A stretch of DNA of 64,000 nucleotides from Hyphobacterium marinum (GTDB lineage Bacteria > Pseudomonadota > Alphaproteobacteria > Caulobacterales > Maricaulaceae): positions 744,001 to 808,000 of the forward strand of contig NZ_JAZDRO010000001.1 in assembly GCF_036330325.1 (NCBI RefSeq), read 5' to 3'. A model generated the notes under the pieces. The model had not been told where the DNA came from. It worked only from the letters and a program-made list of their open reading frames with translations, and did no database searches. Within the stretch, counting starts at the first letter, position 1, and each line of letters opens with the position of its first letter. This document shows positions 24,223 through 33,395 of the stretch, one piece after another. Position numbers and translations under genes: made by a program.

Positions 24223-25344
24223 ATGTTTCGCCTGCCTACGCTTTCCGCTCCGATTTTCACTGCTCTTGTGATGGCTGCCCCGGCGGCTGCGGATGATTTC
24301 ACCATGGAGCCGCGCGGCCGGATCTTTCTCGACTTCGCCCAGGTCGACGAGAGCTTCCCGGGCCGGAACCGTGACACATCGGACATGGAAGTGCGGACAG
24401 CCCGGCTTGGCGTGCAGGGCGGCTGGGATGAATTCCGCTATGTGGCGGAAGTTGATTTCGCAGGGAACCGCCTGACGCTGAAGGATGTCAATGTCAGCTG
24501 GTCGGGCGACGGTTTCACGATCCGCGCCGGGCATTTCAAGACGCCCAACTCGATCGAACACCTGACGTCCGGCCGGTTCACCACCTTCATGGAACGCCAG
24601 CAGGCCAATGACGCCTTCCGCTATGGCCGCCGCCTGGGGGTGCAGGTGTCACGCAGCGGCTCCAACTATTCGCTCGCCGCAGGGGCGTTCGCGGGCAGCG
24701 TCGGTTCGGGCGCGACCGGGTTTGACATGTCGGATGGAACGGTCCTCGCGGCGCGCGCGACCTTCGTACCGATCCGGACTGAAACGCGTATCCTGCATCT
24801 TGGTGCGCATGTCCGCGCCTTCAACGAGGGCGGTGACGGCAACGAGACGCTGCGGGTCCGGGCGCGCCCTGGCGTTCACCTGGCGGACCGCTATGTCGAC
24901 GCCCGCCCGGCGGCGAACAACTCGACGCTCGCCGGTCTGGAAGCCGCCTATATCGACCGGCGTTTCCATGCCTTGCTCGAAGTCGGCCGGGAAGATGCCG
25001 ATGAAGGCGGTGACTTCACGTCCTGGTCGGCGAGTGCAGGCTGGTTCATCACGGGCGAACAGCGAAATTACAGCGTCTCAAGCGGTGCCTTTGGCCGGAC
25101 CGATGTGCTTGATCCGGTGACCGAAGGCGGCCAGGGCGCATTCGAGATCGCGGCGCGCTTCGATCAGCTGGATGCCGGGCCGGGCGGCGAGCAGACCACC
25201 ACCACGCTGGGGCTGAACTGGTATGCCACCGATCATGCCCGGGTCATGCTCAACCTCGTCCATGCCGAGGCTGATGGCGCGGGGGCCCGTTTCGGTGCGG
25301 GTGATTTCGACGGCATCCAGGCCCGCCTGCAATTCGACTGGTAA
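24223..25344 (+). CDS. Phosphate-selective porin (OprO/OprP type)
   Basis: A 373-residue outer-membrane channel with a signal peptide ending APAAADD. Mature sequence begins FTMEPRGRIFLDFAQVD, then MEVRTARLGVQGGWDEFRYVAEVDF and LKDVNVSWSGDGFTIRAGHFKTP in two stretches typical of the OprO/OprP family (Porin_O_P). The C terminus is ARLQFDW, ending in an aromatic residue as barrels do. It sits between the Phn importer and PstS, so it probably admits phosphate or polyphosphate. The start is 24223; no strong ribosome-binding site is visible. Confidence 0.9.
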   Translation: MFRLPTLSAPIFTALVMAAPAAADDFTMEPRGRIFLDFAQVDESFPGRNRDTSDMEVRTARLGVQGGWDEFRYVAEVDFAGNRLTLKDVNVSWSGDGFTIRAGHFKTPNSIEHLTSGRFTTFMERQQANDAFRYGRRLGVQVSRSGSNYSLAAGAFAGSVGSGATGFDMSDGTVLAARATFVPIRTETRILHLGAHVRAFNEGGDGNETLRVRARPGVHLADRYVDARPAANNSTLAGLEAAYIDRRFHALLEVGREDADEGGDFTSWSASAGWFITGEQRNYSVSSGAFGRTDVLDPVTEGGQGAFEIAARFDQLDAGPGGEQTTTTLGLNWYATDHARVMLNLVHAEADGAGARFGAGDFDGIQARLQFDW

Positions 25345-25366
25345 TAAAAAATTCACACGCAGAGAG

Positions 25367-25392
25367 GGCCCGCCGGGCGTATGCGGTGGGCC
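25367..25392 (+). terminator. Intercistronic hairpin between porin and pstS
   Basis: GGCCCGCC (25367-25374) pairs with GGTGGGCC (25385-25392), with one G-U pair and a 10-nt loop. No T tract follows, so it is more likely an RNA-stability or partial-attenuation element than a full terminator. Confidence 0.4.
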
Positions 25393-25432
25393 AGCGGATC
25401 TATCAACGCACACGGATCAACCAAGGGACGCC

Positions 25433-26551
25433 ATGATCATGAAACAGTATCTGGGACTTTCGCTTTTCGCGCTCGCCCTCGCGGCCTGCTCTGACACGGC
25501 CGAGGTTGCGACGAACACCGACACCGGCAACGACACCGGCGCGGACCTGTCGTCCGATGCTCCGGCCGATGCCAATGCCAATCTGGTCGACCGTCCGATC
25601 CGCATCGTCGGATCCTCGACCGTTTTCCCCTTCACGACGGCAACGGCGGAAAGCTTCGGCGCGCGCACCAGTTTCGCGACGCCGGTCGTCGAATCGACCG
25701 GCACGGGCGGCGGCATGCGCCTGTTCTGCAATGGCGCGGGTACCGCGCACCCCGACATCACGGGGGCCTCGCGCCGCATGCGGGCTAGCGAGTACAATCA
25801 GTGCCAGGCCAATGGCGTGACCGAGATCACCGAAATCCCGATCGGGTTCGACGGCATTGTCTTTGCCAACACGATGACCGGCCCGGAACTCGACATCTCC
25901 CGCGACCAGATCTGGCTCGCGCTTGCTGCGCACGTGCCGGGCGAGGACTGCGCCATGGTCGAGAACCCGTATGAGAGCTGGTCGGACATTGATCCGACAC
26001 TCCCGTCCGAACGCATCGAGGTGTTCGGCCCGCCGCCGACCTCGGGCACACGCGATGCCTTTGTCGAGCTGGGCATGGAAGCCGGTGCCGAACTGGTTGC
26101 CGAAGCCACCGGTTGCGAAATCAGCGACGAGCATGCCGCACGCATCCGCGAGGACGGGGCCTGGATCGATGCCGGCGAGAACGACAACGCCATCGTCCAG
26201 ACGCTGGTCAATACGCCGACCGCTTTTGGCGTGTTCGGCTATTCCTTCCTGGCGCAGAATTCCGACCGCATCCAGGGCGGCCGCGTTGATGGCGTGATGC
26301 CTGAGTTCGACGAGATTGCGTCGGGCAATTACCCGATTTCGCGCTCGCTCTTCGTCTATGTGAAGAACCAGAATGTCGGCGTGACGCCCGGTATCGAGGC
26401 CTATGTCACCGAGCTGACGTCCGAAGATGCCTGGGGCGAATTCGGCTATCTGGCCGATCGCGGCCTCATCCCGGCCCCGGAAGCCCGGCGCATGGAAATC
26501 GCCGAACGTGCCCGCAGCCTGACCCCGATGGATGGTGCACCGGAGCACTAA
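25433..26551 (+). CDS. pstS: PstS-like phosphate-binding lipoprotein
   Basis: A 372-residue phosphate-binding protein. The signal peptide has lipobox LAAC, so it is anchored to a membrane. After an acidic Asp/Thr/Asn-rich spacer, RIVGSSTVFPFT and STGTGGGMRLFC provide the Ser/Thr phosphate loops, DITGASRRM and GPPPTSGTRDAF the rest of the site, and AFGVFGYSFLAQN is typical of PstS. ATG at 25433 or 25439 follows AAGGGA. No pstCAB genes are here, so it either works with a distant Pst permease or serves as a scavenging or signalling binding protein. Confidence 0.9.
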   Translation: MIMKQYLGLSLFALALAACSDTAEVATNTDTGNDTGADLSSDAPADANANLVDRPIRIVGSSTVFPFTTATAESFGARTSFATPVVESTGTGGGMRLFCNGAGTAHPDITGASRRMRASEYNQCQANGVTEITEIPIGFDGIVFANTMTGPELDISRDQIWLALAAHVPGEDCAMVENPYESWSDIDPTLPSERIEVFGPPPTSGTRDAFVELGMEAGAELVAEATGCEISDEHAARIREDGAWIDAGENDNAIVQTLVNTPTAFGVFGYSFLAQNSDRIQGGRVDGVMPEFDEIASGNYPISRSLFVYVKNQNVGVTPGIEAYVTELTSEDAWGEFGYLADRGLIPAPEARRMEIAERARSLTPMDGAPEH

Positions 26552-26571
26552 GACAAAGTACTCGCGCCTTT

Positions 26572-26675
26572 ATTTCCACCCCACCCCGGCCCTCCCCTCA
26601 AGGGGAGGGAGGTAAAAGCGCTAAACTCCCTCCCCCTCTGGGGGAGCGTAGGGGTGGGGGCATCCTGGCCCCCTC
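26572..26675. repeat. Intergenic palindromes of the CCCTCCCC/GGGGAGGG family
   Basis: CCCTCCCCT-CA-AGGGGAGGG lies at 26590-26609, with a second imperfect copy (CTCCCTCCCCC against GGGGGAG) to its right. The design matches the composite element at 1124-1242. It fills the gap between convergent genes and could also help end transcription. Confidence 0.65.
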
Positions 26676-26680
26676 AACCC

Positions 26681-27838
26681 CTAAAACAGCGGCTTCTTTT
26701 CCGGGCGGCCGAGGCGGCGAATGCGCCGCCAGATGCGCCGGCGTTCCGGCTTGGGCTGGGGTTTGAGATTGCGCACGAACTCTTCTGCGCAGGACCGCCA
26801 GGAGAAGCCTTCGGCATATTCGCGGCAACGCTCGCGGTCCATCTCCAGCGATTTCAGGCAGGCTTCCTTCAGATCGTCGCTGGCCCAGCCGGCTCCGGTT
26901 CCCGGAATGAGGTCTTTCGGTCCCGGTGCCAGGAAGCCCGCGACCGGTGTACCGCAGGCCATGGCTTCGAGGATCACCAGGCCGAACGTGTCGGTAAGGC
27001 TGGGGAAGACGAAGACATCGGCATCGGCAAAGTGGCGGGCGAGGTCTTCGCCCGATTTCGAGCCGAGGAAGTGCACGTCCGGATATTTCTTCTTCAGCTC
27101 TTCGAGCTGCGGTCCGGGCCCGACCACGACTTTCGAGCCGGGCAGGTCCAGTTCGAGGAAAGCCTCGATATTCTTTTCCACCGCGACCCGGCCGACATAG
27201 AGGAAGACCGGACCGGGCAGATCCTTGAACAGGCCGCCATCAATGCTGCGCCGGGACGGATGGAAAAGCTCGGTATCCACCCCGCGAGCCCAGGCGGTGA
27301 TGTTTTTAAAGCCGCGTTTGGCGAGGTCGTCGCGCATGGAGGGCGTCGCCACCATCAAGCGCCCGCCCGCATTGTGGAACCAGCGCATGAAGGCATAGCC
27401 CGCCGCGAGCGGAATGAAGGGGAAGCGTGCGTTCACGTATTCGGGAAACTTGGTGTGGTAGCTGGTCGAGAAGGGTAGCTTCCAGTCGAGGCACACCTTG
27501 CGGGCCGCGAGACCCAGAGTGCCCTCGGTCGAGATATGAATGGCTTCGGGTTCAAAGGCCTTGAAGCGCTCCTCGATATCCTTCTTGGCCCCCATGGCGA
27601 GCTGGATTTCGGGATAGGTCGGCAATGGCCAGGTCTTGTAGCCGAGACCGGGATGGATGACCTCGACATCATGGCCCATCGCCCGGCATTCCTCGACCGT
27701 TCGCGACAGCGTGCGCACCACGCCATTGACCTGGGGTTCCCAGGCGTCGGTGACCAGCATGATGCGCTGGGGGCGGTCCTCGGCCTCGGCGGAATCGCTT
27801 TCCGGCGCGGCGGATTCGGGGGTCGTGTTCTCTGTCAT
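26681..27838 (-). CDS. GT4-family glycosyltransferase
   Basis: A 385-residue GT-B glycosyltransferase of the GDP-mannose/UDP-sugar GT4 group. The N-terminal domain begins RIMLVTDAWEPQVNGVVRTL, followed by HISTEGTLGLAAR and FSTSYHTKFPEYV. The C-terminal domain has ARGVDTELFHP, FLYVGRVAVEKN and PSLTDTFGLVILEAMACG with the EX7E glutamate. The chosen ATG (27838) follows AGGCGG; the longer frame to 27958 has no such site. Relatives include mannosyltransferases and the sulfoquinovosyl and glucuronosyl transferases that make phosphorus-free lipids when phosphate is scarce. The place beside pstS makes such a role attractive but unproven. The C terminus is very basic. Confidence 0.88.
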   Translation of the reverse strand: MTENTTPESAAPESDSAEAEDRPQRIMLVTDAWEPQVNGVVRTLSRTVEECRAMGHDVEVIHPGLGYKTWPLPTYPEIQLAMGAKKDIEERFKAFEPEAIHISTEGTLGLAARKVCLDWKLPFSTSYHTKFPEYVNARFPFIPLAAGYAFMRWFHNAGGRLMVATPSMRDDLAKRGFKNITAWARGVDTELFHPSRRSIDGGLFKDLPGPVFLYVGRVAVEKNIEAFLELDLPGSKVVVGPGPQLEELKKKYPDVHFLGSKSGEDLARHFADADVFVFPSLTDTFGLVILEAMACGTPVAGFLAPGPKDLIPGTGAGWASDDLKEACLKSLEMDRERCREYAEGFSWRSCAEEFVRNLKPQPKPERRRIWRRIRRLGRPEKKPLF

Positions 27839-27973
27839 GCCGCCTGAATAGACCATTTGGCTTGCGGCGCGAAGCATCCCGGTGCAGGAGGCCTTGCGCG
27901 CGGTGATTTCGCACACCATTCTCCGCCGCGTTTTACATCGAGCCGCCCCCCATTTCACGAAGGAGCGTTGGGC

Positions 27974-30900
27974 ATGTCCGAGACGGCAGGGTCAGTGGTG
28001 AACTGGGATGCGCTCGATTCGGGCAAGTTCGCGAATGAGACCGAAGCGGCCCGGGCACTTGCCGACCTGACGGGGCTGGACAGTGCGGCCCGCGACACGA
28101 TCCGTGACGCCGCCGTCGATCTCGTGGTCCGGGCGCGCCAGTCCAAGCGCAAGCGCGGCTTGATGGAATCCTTCCTCCAGGAATTCGGCCTGTCGAACAA
28201 GGAAGGCCTGGCGCTGATGTGCCTGGCTGAAGCCCTGCTTCGCGTACCGGATGCCGACACCGCCGACCAGCTGATCGCCGAGAAAATCTCCTCCGGCGAC
28301 TGGAATGACCATATGGGCCGGTCGGAAAGCTGGCTGGTCAATGCCTCGACGCTCGGCCTGATGCTGACGGGCTCGCTGGTCGATGTCGAAGGCGCGGCAC
28401 GGAAGGACCCTGGCGAATATTTCCGCAAGCTGGCCCATCGTCTCGGCGAGCCGGTCATCCGCGCCGCCGTCATGCAGGCGATGCGGATACTGGGTGAACA
28501 ATTCGTCCTCGGGCGGACGATCAAGGAAGCCATCAAGCGCGGCCGCAAGACGAAAGGCGCGCTCTTCTCCTTTGATATGCTCGGCGAGGGGGCCCGTACC
28601 GCCGCGGACGCGGCGCGCTATCACAAGCGTTATATGGATGCGATCGCGGAAGTGGGCCGCCAGCGCGGCGACGGTCCGATCGAGGCCGTTGATTCGGTCT
28701 CGGTGAAGCTGTCAGCCCTTCACCCGCGCTATCATGCGGTCAAGGAATCGCGGATTTTCGCCGAGCTTTATCCAAAGGTTCTCGAACAGGCCAAAGCCGC
28801 AAAGGCCGCCGATATCGGCCTGTGCCTCGACGCCGAGGAATCGGACCGGCTCATCCTTTCGCTGAAACTGCTCGACCGGCTGGCCCGCGAACCCGAGCTG
28901 GAAGGCTGGAACGGGCTGGGTCTGGCCGTGCAGGCCTATCAGAAACGGTGTTCGGCGGTTCTGCGCGGCCTTATCGATCTGGGGCAGGCGACCGGGCGGC
29001 GTTTCTTCGTGCGCCTGGTGAAGGGCGCGTACTGGGACACCGAGATCAAGTTCGCCCAGCAACAGGGCTGGCCGGACTTCCCGGTCTGGTCGACCAAGCC
29101 CGCGACCGATCTCAATTATCTCGCCTGTGCCCGGCTGATGCTGTCGGCCCCGGATACCATCTATTCCCAGTTTGCGACCCACAACGCCCACTCGCTCGCC
29201 GCCGTGCGCCATATCGCGGCCGAGGCGGGTGTGACGACTTACGAGTTCCAGCGCCTGCACGGCATGGGCGAGCCGCTGTATGCGGCAGCGGACGAGGCTT
29301 TCGAGGCGGGTCCGGTCCGCGTCTATGCGCCTGTCGGCAGCCATGAGGACCTTCTGCCCTACCTGGTGCGCCGCCTCCTGGAGAACGGGGCGAATACGTC
29401 GTTTGTTCACTCGTTTCTTGATGACGACGTGCCGCCCCAGGACGTGGCGCGCGGGCCGTTTGACGGGGCGGACACGATTGACCGGCATCCGTTCATCGCG
29501 CCGCCGCCGAAACTCTATGGTGACCGCCGCCGCAATGCCGCCGGTGTGGATTTGTCCCAGACCAGTGTGCGGGAACGGTTGAAACAGGCCGTCGCCGCAT
29601 TCGACACCGGCACACGAATCGCCGCCGGTCCGATCATCTCCGGCAAAGCGCGCTCCGGCCCCTTGACCGACGTGCTCGACCCGGCCCGCCATGACCGCGT
29701 CATCGGCACGGTGGTCGAAGCGGACGCCGCCATGATCGACGAGGCCTATGCCGCAGCGAAAGCCGCCCAGAAGGACTGGGACCGGCGCGGCGGCCCGGCG
29801 CGCGCCGAAATCCTGCGCGCCATGGCCGACATCCTCGAGGACAACACCGACCGGCTGATCGCGCTGATGGCGCGCGAGGCGGGCAAGACGCTCAATGACG
29901 GCGTCGCCGAGGTGCGCGAGGCGGTCGATTTCTGCCGTTACTATGCCGCCGAAGCGGAGGCGAAATTCGCCACCATGGACCGGTTGCCCGGACCGGCGGG
30001 CGAGACCAACCATCTCGGCATGCACGGCCGCGGCGTCTTCGTCTGCGTCAGCCCGTGGAATTTCCCGCTGGCGATCTTTACCGGCCAAGTCGCAGCCGCT
30101 TTGGCCGCGGGCAATACCGTCCTTGCCAAGCCGGCAGAACAGACCTCGCTCATCGCCTTTGAAACCGTCCAGCTCTTCTTCAAGGCCGGGCTGCCGGTCG
30201 ATGTGCTGCATCTCCTGACCGGACCAGGTTCGAGCGTGGGGTCGATGCTGACCTCGGATGACCGGGTGGCCGGGGCCGCCTTTACCGGCTCGACCGAAAC
30301 CGCGCGGCGGATCAACCGCTCGCTTGCGGCAACCAATGGCGCGATCCCGGTCCTGATCGCCGAAACCGGCGGCATGAACGGGATGTTCGTTGATACCTCC
30401 GCACTCAAGGAGCAGGTGATCGACGATGCAATTCTGTCGGCCTTCGGCTCGGCCGGGCAGCGCTGTTCGGCGCTGCGGGTCCTGTTTCTGCCCGAGGATA
30501 CGGCCGATGACTTTATCGAGGGCATATCCGGCGCGATGGACGAGCTGGCGCTCGGCGACCCGGCGGATGCCTTTACCGATGTTGGCCCGATCATCGATGT
30601 TGCCGCGCGCGAGACGCTCGACCAGCACATGGCGCGCATGCGCGAGCATGCGAAAGTCATCAAGCAGGTCGACCCCGGCGAATACCGCGAACAGGGGTCG
30701 TTCTTCGGCCCGGCACTGATCGAACTGCCGTCACTGGACCTGCTCGACGGCGAGAAGTTCGGGCCGATTCTCCACGTGATCCGCTACAAGCGGAAAGACA
30801 TGGCGAAAATGGCGCAGCAACTCGCCGACAAGGGGTATGGGCTGACGCTCGGCATTCACACCCGGGTCGCGGCCTTCCAGAGCGCGGTGATGGGCTGTGT

Positions 30901-31096
30901 GCCGGCCGGCAATGTCTATGTGAACCGGAACATGACCGGTGCGGTCGTCGGGGTGCAACCCTTCGGCGGCGAGGGACTGTCCGGCACCGGACCCAAGGCC
31001 GGCGGTCCCCACTACCTCGCCCGTTTCGCGGCGGAGCGCGTGGTGACAGTGAATATCGCGGCCCAGGGTGGCGACCCAGAATTGCTGAACCTGTAG
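27974..31096 (+). CDS. putA: Bifunctional proline dehydrogenase / P5C dehydrogenase PutA
   Basis: A 1040-residue enzyme that oxidises proline to glutamate in two steps. The proline dehydrogenase barrel (about residues 130-480) includes DSVSVKLSALHPRY, LDAEESDRL, RLVKGAYWD and YEFQRLHGMGE. The aldehyde dehydrogenase domain (about 540-1020) has VSPWNFPLAIFTGQ, FTGSTETARRI, ETGGMNG with the general-base Glu and GQRCSALR with the nucleophile Cys at about residue 832. There is no N-terminal ribbon-helix-helix domain, so this is the non-regulatory form. ATG 27974 has AGGAG 8 nt upstream. It is divergent from the glycosyltransferase. Confidence 0.96.
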   Translation: MSETAGSVVNWDALDSGKFANETEAARALADLTGLDSAARDTIRDAAVDLVVRARQSKRKRGLMESFLQEFGLSNKEGLALMCLAEALLRVPDADTADQLIAEKISSGDWNDHMGRSESWLVNASTLGLMLTGSLVDVEGAARKDPGEYFRKLAHRLGEPVIRAAVMQAMRILGEQFVLGRTIKEAIKRGRKTKGALFSFDMLGEGARTAADAARYHKRYMDAIAEVGRQRGDGPIEAVDSVSVKLSALHPRYHAVKESRIFAELYPKVLEQAKAAKAADIGLCLDAEESDRLILSLKLLDRLAREPELEGWNGLGLAVQAYQKRCSAVLRGLIDLGQATGRRFFVRLVKGAYWDTEIKFAQQQGWPDFPVWSTKPATDLNYLACARLMLSAPDTIYSQFATHNAHSLAAVRHIAAEAGVTTYEFQRLHGMGEPLYAAADEAFEAGPVRVYAPVGSHEDLLPYLVRRLLENGANTSFVHSFLDDDVPPQDVARGPFDGADTIDRHPFIAPPPKLYGDRRRNAAGVDLSQTSVRERLKQAVAAFDTGTRIAAGPIISGKARSGPLTDVLDPARHDRVIGTVVEADAAMIDEAYAAAKAAQKDWDRRGGPARAEILRAMADILEDNTDRLIALMAREAGKTLNDGVAEVREAVDFCRYYAAEAEAKFATMDRLPGPAGETNHLGMHGRGVFVCVSPWNFPLAIFTGQVAAALAAGNTVLAKPAEQTSLIAFETVQLFFKAGLPVDVLHLLTGPGSSVGSMLTSDDRVAGAAFTGSTETARRINRSLAATNGAIPVLIAETGGMNGMFVDTSALKEQVIDDAILSAFGSAGQRCSALRVLFLPEDTADDFIEGISGAMDELALGDPADAFTDVGPIIDVAARETLDQHMARMREHAKVIKQVDPGEYREQGSFFGPALIELPSLDLLDGEKFGPILHVIRYKRKDMAKMAQQLADKGYGLTLGIHTRVAAFQSAVMGCVPAGNVYVNRNMTGAVVGVQPFGGEGLSGTGPKAGGPHYLARFAAERVVTVNIAAQGGDPELLNL

Positions 31097-31212
31097 CTGT
31101 TGGACTCGGTCCCGATTCCGCGCCGTTCACGGAGCTTAATTTTTATCATCAAGCCAGACAGGCGATTAGGGATTCATTAACCAAAAAATCCGGTTTTTGC
31201 GCTTGAGGGGCG

Positions 31213-31282
31213 TTGACCCCCGCGGCGACCTTAAGCACTATATGTTGGGTCGGCTGGAGGCAGCAGACACATCATAAAGGGA
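31213..31282 (+). promoter_or_regulatory. nrdA promoter with paired NrdR boxes
   Basis: GCACTATATGTTGGGT at 31235-31250 matches 13 of 16 positions of the NrdR box ACACWATATATWGTGT. A second, weaker copy at 31267-31282 (ACACATCATAAAGGGA) matches 11 of 16. Their starts are 32 bp apart, the three-turn spacing NrdR needs. TTGACC at 31213 could be the -35 element with a -10 inside the first box. NrdR, a zinc and ATP-cone repressor, would shut off ribonucleotide reductase when dATP is high. Confidence 0.6.
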
Positions 31283-31361
31283 TTTCCGAGTTCGCGGCGC
31301 GAGGGTGCGTTTCCCGCGCGACAGGAATGCTGTGCCGCGACGCGGGGGGAGATACGAGTTC

Positions 31362-33257
31362 ATGACGCCTATCGATTCAGCTGCGAGCGCCGTCGAATCC
31401 ATGTCTGGTGCGGCTCCGGAACGGTCCCGCCGTGGCAAGCCGAAAGCGCCTGCCGGCCGTCATCTCAAACTGGTGGAGAAGGTCCGGACCGATCCGTCCC
31501 GCGACGACCTCCTGACCGATTTCGGCAAGAAGACGCTCGTCGACCGCTACCTGCTTCCTGGTGAATCCTACCAGGACATGTTCGCGCGCGTGTCCACGGC
31601 CTATTCCGACAATCCCGAACACGCGCAGCGCCTGTATGACTACATGTCGAACCTCTGGTTCATGCCGGCGACGCCCGTCCTGTCGAATGGTGGCGCATCG
31701 CGCGGCCTGCCGATTTCCTGCTTCCTCAACTCTGTCGGTGATTCGCTCGACGACATCGTCGGTTCGTGGAACGAGAATGTCTGGCTGGCGTCCAATGGCG
31801 GCGGCATTGGCACATATTGGGGCGGCGTACGGTCCATCGGCGAGAAGATCGGCGAGAACGGCCAGACCAGCGGCATCATTCCCTTCATCCGGGTGATGGA
31901 CTCGCTGACGCTGGCGATTTCCCAGGGCTCGCTTCGGCGCGGATCGGCGGCAGTCTATCTCGATATTCACCACCCGGAAATCGAGGAATTCCTCGAAATC
32001 CGGAAAGCGTCGGGCGACTTCAACCGCAAGAGCCTCAATCTCCACCACGGCATCAACATCACCGACGCCTTCATGGAAGCGGTGCGCGATGATGCCGAAT
32101 TCGACCTGATATCACCGAAATCGGGCGAGGCGGTCCGCTCGATCAATGCGCGCAAGCTGTGGCAGAAAATCCTGGAGCTGCGCCTGCAGACCGGCGAGCC
32201 CTATGTCATCTTCTCCGACACGGTGAACAATGCGCTCCCGGCGCACCAGCGCAAGCTGGGTCTGAAAGTGCGCCAGTCCAACCTGTGCTCGGAAATCATG
32301 CTGCCGACGGGCCTCGATTCGAATGGCCGCGACCGCACGGCGGTATGCTGCCTGTCCTCGCTCAACGCAGAGAAATTCCTCGAGTGGAAGGACGATCCGG
32401 TTTTCATCGAGGACATCTTCCGTTTCCTCGACAATGTGCTTCAGGACTTCATCGATCGCGCGCCGGCTGAAATGGACCGCGCCGTCTATTCCGCCCTGCG
32501 TGAGCGCTCGGTGGGTCTCGGACTGATGGGCTTCCACAGCTTCCTGCAGGCCCAGAACGCGCCGTTTGAATCGGCGATGGCCAAGTCCTGGAATCTGAAG
32601 ATGTTCAAGCATATCCGGACCCAGGCCGATGCGGCATCAGTCCGGCTAGCCGAAGAGCGCGGGGCTTGCCCGGACGCGGAAGCGGCGGGCGTGAAGGCCC
32701 GCTTCTCGCACAAGCTGGCGATTGCGCCGACGGCGTCGATCTCGATCATCTGCGGTGGAACCTCGGCGGGCATCGAGCCGATCCCGGCCAATTACTATGT
32801 CCACAAGACGCTGTCGGGCTCCTTCCCGGTCAAGAATGCGCAGTTGAAGGCGCTGCTGGCGGACAAGGGCGAGGATACGCCGGAAACCTGGGCGTCCATT
32901 CTCGAGCATGAAGGCTCGGTCCAGCACCTCGACTGCCTCGATGAATACGAGAAGGCGCTGTTCAAGACCGCGTTCGAGATCGATCAGCGGTGGGTGATCG
33001 AACATGCTGCAGACCGCACGCCCTTTGTGTGCCAGTCGCAGTCGCTCAACATCTTCCTGCCGGGCGATGTCGATAAGTGGGACCTCCACATGCTGCACTG
33101 GACAGCTTGGGAGAAGGGCGTGAAGTCGCTCTATTACTGCCGGTCCAAGTCCATTCAGCGTGCGGGCTTTGCCAATGCGACGGAAAAGTCCGGCGTCGAG
33201 GCGTCGATGGCGGCGGCGGCCCCGACCGACTATGAAGAATGCCTTGCCTGTCAATGA
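31362..33257 (+). CDS. nrdA: Class I ribonucleotide reductase, large subunit
   Basis: The 631-residue catalytic subunit that reduces ribonucleotides to deoxyribonucleotides. Active-site parts are PISCFLN (first redox Cys), NLCSEIMLP (thiyl Cys between Asn and Glu), CCLSSLN (second redox Cys) and SLYYCRS (the Tyr pair of the radical path). The tail YEECLACQ has the CxxC that reloads the site. ATPTASISIICGGTSAG-type nucleotide loops are intact. The N terminus starts almost at the catalytic fold, so the ATP-cone allosteric domain is absent. ATG 31362 follows GGGGGAGA; the frame opens at 31305 without support. Confidence 0.94.
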   Translation: MTPIDSAASAVESMSGAAPERSRRGKPKAPAGRHLKLVEKVRTDPSRDDLLTDFGKKTLVDRYLLPGESYQDMFARVSTAYSDNPEHAQRLYDYMSNLWFMPATPVLSNGGASRGLPISCFLNSVGDSLDDIVGSWNENVWLASNGGGIGTYWGGVRSIGEKIGENGQTSGIIPFIRVMDSLTLAISQGSLRRGSAAVYLDIHHPEIEEFLEIRKASGDFNRKSLNLHHGINITDAFMEAVRDDAEFDLISPKSGEAVRSINARKLWQKILELRLQTGEPYVIFSDTVNNALPAHQRKLGLKVRQSNLCSEIMLPTGLDSNGRDRTAVCCLSSLNAEKFLEWKDDPVFIEDIFRFLDNVLQDFIDRAPAEMDRAVYSALRERSVGLGLMGFHSFLQAQNAPFESAMAKSWNLKMFKHIRTQADAASVRLAEERGACPDAEAAGVKARFSHKLAIAPTASISIICGGTSAGIEPIPANYYVHKTLSGSFPVKNAQLKALLADKGEDTPETWASILEHEGSVQHLDCLDEYEKALFKTAFEIDQRWVIEHAADRTPFVCQSQSLNIFLPGDVDKWDLHMLHWTAWEKGVKSLYYCRSKSIQRAGFANATEKSGVEASMAAAAPTDYEECLACQ

Positions 33258-33395
33258 GTTAGCGGTTGTCCGTGACTCAAAAGCGACAGATTCAGGCTTT
33301 TCTAACCCTGCAATGCGAACGCAATTCTTTTCGGCGTGTGGAACCGAATGACCTGTGCTAGGGTTATATTCGCAACGCTGCAGGGGAGTTAGCGG

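Noticed and set aside
25345..25432. PhoB box directly before pstS
   Set aside because: No GTCA-type heptamer pair is visible in the gap; pstS may be read from the porin promoter.
28712..30649. 645-codon minus-strand frame opposite putA
   Set aside because: Antisense shadow; putA shows full catalytic motifs in the other strand.
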